From: Microbacterium sp.
Lineage (GTDB): Bacteria; Actinomycetota; Actinomycetes; Actinomycetales; Microbacteriaceae
Direction: 5' to 3'
DNA length: 64,000 nucleotides
NCBI RefSeq assembly: GCF_017305435.1
Contig: NZ_JAFKIP010000005.1
Span: forward strand, 372,001-436,000
Shown here piece after piece: positions 58,784 to 64,000 of the stretch. The stretch's first letter is position 1, and each line of letters starts with the position of its first letter. A program made the position numbers and the translations under genes. Below the pieces are notes generated by a model. It ran no database searches and was not told the origin of the DNA. It saw only the letters and a program-made list of their open reading frames with translations.

Positions 58784-59821
58784 TTGGATATCGTTCGTGG
58801 GCGGGCGCCATTGCGTCTTGGCCTGGCTGGGGGCGGCACCGATGTTTCGCCCTATTCAGAGCTATACGGCGGGCGGGTGCTCAACGCGACTATCGGCCGT
58901 TACGCGTACGCCACCGTTACACCGCTGAAGAAGGGCTCGATCGAGTTCCACTCGCCCGATCGAGAGATGACTAACGCGGTAGATACGAGCGACTTGGATG
59001 TCTTGAGCTCAGATTATCGGCTTCATGTCGCTGTGCTGAAGAGGATGGGAACGCAGTTCGGCGGCGGCGAGATACCTTCGATACGACTTTCAACACAGGT
59101 AGATGCACCGCCCGGCTCGGGGCTCGGATCCTCGTCAACTCTCGTTGTCGCAATGACGGTGGCGCTCGCTGAGTACTTCGGGGTTTCGCTGGGGGCCTAT
59201 GAGACAGCGCGGTTGGCATGGGAGATCGAACGCACAGAAGCTGGGCTTGAGGGCGGTTGGCAGGATCAATATGCAGCTACGTTCGGTGGCGTGAACTACA
59301 TCGAATCCAGACAGGATGGGCGCATGATCGTGAATCCGCTCCGTGTCCGCCCTGAGGTTCTCGCAGAGTTGGAAGCGTCGCTATTGCTCTACTTCGGTGG
59401 CGTTTCGCGTAGTAGCGCAGCGGTGATTTCGGAGCAGAGGTCTCGAGTAGAGTCCGGCGATGTGAACGCAATCGAGGCGACGCACGCGATTCGGCGCGAG
59501 GCTGAAACTATGAAGGACCATCTCGTACGTGGCGATATCGAGGGAATTGCGACAAGCCTTCGCGAAGGCTGGGAGCAGAAGAAGAAGATCGCGTCGCGAG
59601 TGGGAACCCCCGAAATCGCGAGAGCTTACGAGGTGGCTGAAGCACACGGGATGCGTGCAGGAAAGGTCTCTGGGGCCGGAGGCGGCGGATTCATGATGCT
59701 CATAGTCGACCCGGAGCGTCGGCTCGAAGTAGCCCGCGCGCTGCAGGAAGAATGCGGTGGAAGCGTATCGGAGGCGCATTTCGTGCAAACCGGCGCCGCG
59801 GCGTGGAGGACTCAGCGATGA
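58784..59821 (+). CDS. hddA: D-glycero-alpha-D-manno-heptose 7-phosphate kinase
   Basis: A GHMP-family kinase that phosphorylates heptose 7-phosphate at C1 with alpha configuration. The 345-residue protein starts MDIVRGRAPLRLGLAGGGTD. It has the ATP loop PPGSGLGSSSTLVVAM and the C-terminal KVSGAGGGGFMMLIV. The alpha kinase leads to the GDP-linked sugar used for S-layer glycans, capsules and some secondary metabolites, unlike the ADP route of lipopolysaccharide. The start is TTG 58784, preceded by GGGAGGGTTTGAG. It overlaps hddC (ATGA). Confidence 0.92.
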   Translation: MDIVRGRAPLRLGLAGGGTDVSPYSELYGGRVLNATIGRYAYATVTPLKKGSIEFHSPDREMTNAVDTSDLDVLSSDYRLHVAVLKRMGTQFGGGEIPSIRLSTQVDAPPGSGLGSSSTLVVAMTVALAEYFGVSLGAYETARLAWEIERTEAGLEGGWQDQYAATFGGVNYIESRQDGRMIVNPLRVRPEVLAELEASLLLYFGGVSRSSAAVISEQRSRVESGDVNAIEATHAIRREAETMKDHLVRGDIEGIATSLREGWEQKKKIASRVGTPEIARAYEVAEAHGMRAGKVSGAGGGGFMMLIVDPERRLEVARALQEECGGSVSEAHFVQTGAAAWRTQR

Positions 59822-60531
59822 CTCAAGTTGCAGTGCTCGCTGGCGGCCTGGGTACTCGCATTCGCTCTGCTTTGCCGCCCGGCACGCCTAAGGCGATGGC
59901 TCCCGTCAACGGGGTTCCCTTTCTGGAGATCCTATTGCGACGCCTACAAACCGCCGGCGCAAGCGAATTCATTATGCTGCTCGGCTACGAGGCGAAACAG
60001 ATTGCATCACATTTTGGCGACGACTTTAGGGGCGTACCGATTGGGTATAGCGTCGAAACCTCGCCTCTCGGAACGGGCGGCGCGGTTTCTGCTGCGTTGC
60101 CGATGTTGGATCACCAGTTTGCCATCGTCAACGGCGACACTTTCGTAGATTTTTCGCTCGACGCACTGATGGCGACGCTTGATAAGTCGGACTTAGGGAT
60201 GACGCTCGTCGAGGTGCCGAATGTGGCGCGATTTGGGAGCGTCGAGGTAGAGGAAGACATTGTGGTAAAGCTCCGCGAGAAGGGCAACGGGGGTGCAGGG
60301 CTCATCAACGCGGGAGCTTACGCTGTACGGCGTCGGCTTCTTGAAGGTCGATCGGCAGGGCCCTGGTCGTTTGAGAAGGACATTCTGGAGAAGTTGCTCG
60401 ACGAAGTGGCTCCTCGATTTGTTGTAAGCGCGCCGCCCTTCTTTGACATTGGGGTACCGGACGACTATGCGCTCGCATGCGAATATTTCAATAAGCCCAA
60501 GTCGTTATTAATCGGAGGTACGCGTGACTAG
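59818..60531 (+). CDS. hddC: Heptose 1-phosphate guanylyltransferase-like nucleotidyltransferase
   Basis: Probably makes GDP-D-glycero-alpha-D-manno-heptose. The 237-residue nucleotidyltransferase has VAVLAGGLGTRIRSALPPGT, then KAMAPVNGVPFLEILLRRLQ, TSPLGTGGAV and VNGDTFVDFS, the pyrophosphorylase motifs. Nucleotide choice (GDP) is inferred from the hddA partner. ATG 59818 follows GTGGAGGACTCAGC and overlaps the hddA stop; the frame is open 22 codons upstream. It overlaps the next gene by eight bases. Confidence 0.9.
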   Translation: MTQVAVLAGGLGTRIRSALPPGTPKAMAPVNGVPFLEILLRRLQTAGASEFIMLLGYEAKQIASHFGDDFRGVPIGYSVETSPLGTGGAVSAALPMLDHQFAIVNGDTFVDFSLDALMATLDKSDLGMTLVEVPNVARFGSVEVEEDIVVKLREKGNGGAGLINAGAYAVRRRLLEGRSAGPWSFEKDILEKLLDEVAPRFVVSAPPFFDIGVPDDYALACEYFNKPKSLLIGGTRD

Positions 60532-61321
60532 GGATGATATCTCGAACGACCAACGAATGGATGGCATGGCGCCACGCATTGAGTTGGGCTTGCTAAGTGC
60601 GTCGCCGCTCTCCTTCAGCGAAATCATCGCTGGAATCGATGCGATTGTTGAACGCGGGCAAGGCGCAGAGCTTATTACCCCTGTCAACGCAACCATGCTG
60701 CACGTGGCTCATGACCAACCAGTGCTGGTGGAGGCAGTGAGGCGCGCGTCGCTCGCTCCCTGCGATGGATGGCCTATCGTGGCGATCGCCCGGCGCGTCG
60801 CGAGAGACCGTGGAATTGAGCGCGTCACCGGCGCCGATCTTCTACCGAAGATCGTGATGGAACGTGATTACCGAGTGTTGTTGGTGGGAGGCGCGCGCGA
60901 TGCGGCGCTGCTGGCGGCTGCTGAACTGAAGAAACGCGGCGCTCGCGCCGAACTATTGCCGTCTGAAACTGTTCCGCCGGAGGAGTACTCCGACCCTGAG
61001 CGACGGAAGCAATTGGTTGCACGCATAACGCAGTCTGGGGCCGACATAATATTCTTGGGGCTTGGGATTCCGAAGCAAGAAGTGCTCGCGCTTCAGTGTC
61101 TTGAAGTGGCGCAAAAGGGCGTCTACGTGTGCTGCGGTGCGGCAATCGACTTTGTTGCAGGATTTCAGTCACGCGCCCCGGGATGGGTTCGGGGCCTCAA
61201 GTTGGAGTGGTTATGGAGGATTGCTTCTAATCCCCGCCGACTCGCTGGCAGGTACATTTCAGCTGTTCCGGAACTTGTTCGAGTGTCCCGTCGGGCACGA
61301 GTGCTCGACGGCGGAGCCTGA
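60524..61321 (+). CDS. WecG/TagA/CpsF-type glycosyltransferase
   Basis: A GT26-family transferase that adds a sugar to a lipid-linked intermediate on the inner face of the membrane. The 265-residue protein has ELITPVNATMLHVAHDQPVL, the family's CDGWPIVAIARR with the catalytic aspartate, GGARDAALLAAAELKKRGAR and GLGIPKQEVLAL. The sugar transferred is unknown and could be the heptose made by the four genes upstream. GTG 60524 follows TCGGAGGTACGC. The closing WLWRIASNPRRLAGRY is typical. Confidence 0.9.
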   Translation: MTRDDISNDQRMDGMAPRIELGLLSASPLSFSEIIAGIDAIVERGQGAELITPVNATMLHVAHDQPVLVEAVRRASLAPCDGWPIVAIARRVARDRGIERVTGADLLPKIVMERDYRVLLVGGARDAALLAAAELKKRGARAELLPSETVPPEEYSDPERRKQLVARITQSGADIIFLGLGIPKQEVLALQCLEVAQKGVYVCCGAAIDFVAGFQSRAPGWVRGLKLEWLWRIASNPRRLAGRYISAVPELVRVSRRARVLDGGA

Positions 61322-61598
61322 GTTCTCAGTGTCTACTCCCCGGAGACAAGTTCTGAGCCACGCGAGTTTGTTTCGCGGATCGCAACCGTGTCAGTCTTGA
61401 GTAGCGGAATGATCGCTCCGAACAGTACGAGGGACCATCTTTGCCCGACTGCGACCCGCGCATGCACACCGGACTGACTTCGACCCGGTCGGGTACGGAG
61501 TCCACCTGTTATGCGAGAGCTTCATGCCGTATAGTCCGACAATCGACATATACACCGTTCCCACCTCACTTGGTCTCCCCTTTTCTCACTGGAGTACT
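61322..61598 (+). promoter_or_regulatory. Intergenic region with a TATAGT -10 before the epimerase
   Basis: This 277-bp gap holds no gene I can support. TATAGT at 61530-61535 is a good -10 about 64 bases ahead of the epimerase start; the hexamer 17 bp upstream (TGTTAT) is a poor -35. The epimerase and polymerase may therefore be transcribed separately from the heptose operon. Confidence 0.4.
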
Positions 61599-62615
61599 AT
61601 GTCTCGTTTTGTGGTAACCGGTCACGCGGGCTTCATCGGATTTCATGTGGCTAGGCAGTTGTTGGAACACGGCCATGAGGTATTGGGCGTGGACGCGATC
61701 ACCGACTATTACGATCCATCGCTAAAACGATCGCGTCTTCAGTCGCTCCGCCACTTCGATAAGCTCGTCGGGGAAGAGTTCGAATTGGAGGACGCTGACC
61801 GGTTGCTGCGCAGTATCACAAACTTTGAGCCAGATGTTATTATTCATTTGGCGGCGCAAGCCGGCGTCCGGTATAGCCTCGAGGCTCCGTTCGCGTACAT
61901 TCAAGCTAATCTTGTGGGTACATTCAATCTTCTCGAGGCTGCGCGGATTTCTAAACCGAAGCATCTATTGCTAGCATCATCCTCTTCCATTTACGGCGGC
62001 AATCAGTCGTTGCCTTGGTCGGAAACGGACAGGACCGACTCGCCGATGTCACTCTACGCTGCGACCAAGAAGGGCACAGAGGATCTCGCGCACTCGTACT
62101 CAAGTCTGTGGGGTATTCCAACGACCGCGTTCCGTTTTTTCACTGTCTACGGGCCGATGGGTCGTCCAGACATGGCACTTTATAAGTTCGTGAAGGCAGC
62201 ATTTGACGGCGACGCGATTGATGTATATGGCCACGGAAAAATGCGTCGCGATTTCACATACATTGACGATCTGGTCCGCGCCATAGTAGCTCTGATCAAC
62301 ACCCCGCCGGTAAAGAATAGCCCTGTAGGTACTGCTGACTCACTGAGCCCCGTGGCTCCATATCGATCAGTGAATCTAGGTGGGGGCGTTCCAGTCGAGC
62401 TGATGAGCTTTATCGAGTCGGTAGAACAAGCCACGGGCAGGACGCTCAAGAAGAATATGCTGCCTATGCAGATGGGGGACGTGCTCGAGACGTACTCTGA
62501 GACGACTTTGCTCCGGGAGTTGATCGGCGAGATACCACGCACCCCGGTGACAACTGGCGTAGTCTCCTTCGTTGACTGGTATAAGTCCTACTTTCATATC
62601 GATTCGACAACGTGA
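61599..62615 (+). CDS. NAD-dependent epimerase, UDP-glucuronate 4-epimerase-like
   Basis: A short-chain dehydrogenase-fold sugar nucleotide epimerase. The NAD site is TGHAGFIGFHVA at residues 7-18, and the catalytic set is LLASSSSIYGG and YAATKKGTE (YxxxK). RFFTVYGPMGRPDMALYKFV is the hallmark of the UDP-glucuronate 4-epimerase group and suggests galacturonate in the polymer. ATG 61599 follows ACTGGAGTACT; the frame is open 25 codons upstream. The protein has 338 residues. Confidence 0.9.
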   Translation: MSRFVVTGHAGFIGFHVARQLLEHGHEVLGVDAITDYYDPSLKRSRLQSLRHFDKLVGEEFELEDADRLLRSITNFEPDVIIHLAAQAGVRYSLEAPFAYIQANLVGTFNLLEAARISKPKHLLLASSSSIYGGNQSLPWSETDRTDSPMSLYAATKKGTEDLAHSYSSLWGIPTTAFRFFTVYGPMGRPDMALYKFVKAAFDGDAIDVYGHGKMRRDFTYIDDLVRAIVALINTPPVKNSPVGTADSLSPVAPYRSVNLGGGVPVELMSFIESVEQATGRTLKKNMLPMQMGDVLETYSETTLLRELIGEIPRTPVTTGVVSFVDWYKSYFHIDSTT

Positions 62616-62629
62616 TCTGAGATTCGGCA

Positions 62630-63994
62630 ATGTCAGACGCAGTGGTGGTTGCTTTCGCGCTAATGCTCGTGGTATCGATAGCGGGCGATGGAAGACTCGC
62701 GTTGGTGTGTTCGATATTGTGCCTCGCTTTCGTGCCCGTAAACTATAGGATCACACCCGCCGTTCTATTCTTCGCCATGTGGGCTATTGTCGGCATGTTT
62801 CCACATCGCGGGCGCGATTCTTGGCGGGCGCCAACTGTTGCACCTGCCGCATTCCCTCGGGCGCCGGGCATCATCTTTATTGCGCTGCTCCTCCTCCTGT
62901 GGTCAACGGTTAGCGCCGACTCGGAAGCGTCGTGGCAGTGGGTCGTCATAGCCATCTTCTGTGTCGTAGTGCCGTTCGCGTCCGAGCTCTCGCGTCGTAA
63001 GCCGACATGGGCTACTACGGCGGTAGTTCTTGCTGTAGTTGCAGTGGCCGCAGCGATTTTCGCCGTGCTGGAATCAACGGTCGGGTTCAATCCCTGGCGA
63101 GCAGTGTATTCGAGCTCGGTGCTCGCGCGAGAGTGGTCGGTCACACGAGTCATCGTTGGATTTGGGCACCCTCTTGTTGTCATGGTGTTCGCGGTGACGG
63201 TCGGATCCATGTCGGTGGCGCGTTGGGTTCGACTTCGACGTCCGATCTGGATATTGCCCGCCGCCGCATGCGTGATCCTGCTGTGGCTTTCCGTTACGCG
63301 AAGTGGGCTGGGGGCTCTTGCCGTCGGCGTTGCGGTTGGCCTTCTACCGGCCGCGTTCTCCCTGCGATCAAAGAGTAGGAAGCTCGCAGTTGGCGCGATC
63401 ACGGTCGGAACTATCGCGGTGTATCTGGTTGCGAACTCGGCTCTATTTGAAACTCGCTCCACCAGCATTGACGGAACATCATCGCTCGACTATCGACTAG
63501 AGACCTACGGTCCGATACTCCAGGCAATTGCGGATCACTGGCTATTAGGTGTTGGGCCCGGCGCCGGGCAATCCTCGATGATGTTGACTTCAACACCCAA
63601 CATCGAGAGTTCAGCGCTGCAATTGGCCCTCGGCCTTGGCCTCCCGCTATTCGTGGTCGTCTGTTGCTGCGCGGTCTGGCTTGTGGTTACAGGACTACGC
63701 CGCGGTCATGTCGAGGCATCAGCAGGGCTAGTGGCGTACTTGGTGGCGATGTCGACTTGGAACGCACTAGACACAAACCCGGCTCTCATGGTCCTACTTG
63801 GCTTGCTAATCCTGGGATGTCGAGAGGTGCCCCAGGTATCCCAGGTTAACGGGGAGGATCGCGGGCAATCAGTTCCCGACTTCTCACAGAACTCGGAGGT
63901 CGACCGGGGTTCTGGACTTCATGCGCCAGCAACACCGCGGGGTCCGGCGGCCGCGTTCGTGCCCACCTCGTTTCGCTCTAGAGCGTCGACGTAG
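62630..63994 (+). CDS. O-antigen ligase/polymerase (Wzy-like) membrane protein
   Basis: A 454-residue membrane protein with ten or so hydrophobic segments and a large outer loop. That loop includes SLDYRLETYGPILQAIADHW and GVGPGAGQSSM, a pattern of the O-antigen ligase/Wzy polymerase superfamily. It would polymerise repeat units or ligate them to an acceptor. The C-terminal 60 residues are hydrophilic and not family-like. It starts 14 bases after the epimerase stop and ends six bases before the window edge, so the cluster probably continues. Confidence 0.82.
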   Translation: MSDAVVVAFALMLVVSIAGDGRLALVCSILCLAFVPVNYRITPAVLFFAMWAIVGMFPHRGRDSWRAPTVAPAAFPRAPGIIFIALLLLLWSTVSADSEASWQWVVIAIFCVVVPFASELSRRKPTWATTAVVLAVVAVAAAIFAVLESTVGFNPWRAVYSSSVLAREWSVTRVIVGFGHPLVVMVFAVTVGSMSVARWVRLRRPIWILPAAACVILLWLSVTRSGLGALAVGVAVGLLPAAFSLRSKSRKLAVGAITVGTIAVYLVANSALFETRSTSIDGTSSLDYRLETYGPILQAIADHWLLGVGPGAGQSSMMLTSTPNIESSALQLALGLGLPLFVVVCCCAVWLVVTGLRRGHVEASAGLVAYLVAMSTWNALDTNPALMVLLGLLILGCREVPQVSQVNGEDRGQSVPDFSQNSEVDRGSGLHAPATPRGPAAAFVPTSFRSRAST

Positions 63995-64000
63995 CGCCTA

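Overview
The window comes from a high-G+C actinobacterium, most probably the family Microbacteriaceae and plausibly Microbacterium. The evidence is the strong G/C third-position bias, the S10-spc-adk-map-alpha ribosomal gene order, LPXTG cell-wall proteins, a DUF222/HNH gene, several starts that look leaderless, and a very frequent GGATGCC/GGCATCC motif. Genus is inference. I recognise no tRNA, rRNA, CRISPR array, transposase or integrase.

Layout. 1-2.1 kb: end of fusA, tuf and a small antitoxin-like gene. 2.3-12.4 kb: one gene for a roughly 3,370-residue, repeat-built, LPATG-anchored surface protein. 12.4-13.7 kb: a nuclease-like gene bracketed by inverted arrays of a 21-bp repeat. 13.75-26.5 kb: S10 promoter and long leader, then rpsJ to rplO, secY, adk and map; rpsN (S14) is missing from its usual slot. 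26.6-27.8 kb: a second nuclease-like gene bracketed by copies of a different, palindromic repeat. 27.9-31.9 kb: a DsbA-like protein, then infA-rpmJ-rpsM-rpsK-rpoA-rplQ, without rpsD (S4). 32-36 kb: an acyltransferase, truA and an EEP-family hydrolase.

36-42.6 kb is an envelope locus: two paralogous lipoproteins, a processive GT2 polysaccharide synthase, an OmpR-type regulator, a membrane-anchored GH6 glucanase and two small LPXTG proteins. The pairing of GT2 with GH6 recalls the Streptomyces CslA/CslZ system. 42.7-49.6 kb holds a DUF4012 protein and a signalling set: a degenerate GGDEF membrane protein, two histidine kinases in an overlapping operon, and a divergent single-domain response regulator. 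49.6-54.3 kb has a Wzz/tyrosine-kinase protein with a tyrosine-rich tail, a DUF222/HNH gene and a low-molecular-weight tyrosine phosphatase. A CPBP protease and a hipBA remnant follow. From 56 kb to the end is a Wzx/Wzy-type polysaccharide cluster: a priming transferase, the four-gene GDP-D,D-heptose pathway, a WecG-type transferase, a uronate epimerase and a polymerase/ligase. G+C falls visibly after 57.6 kb, which suggests acquisition by transfer.

The best candidates for something undescribed are the two nuclease-like (DUF559/AbiEi-type) genes, each enclosed by its own short repeat family, and the GT2-GH6-lipoprotein envelope locus with its signalling neighbours.
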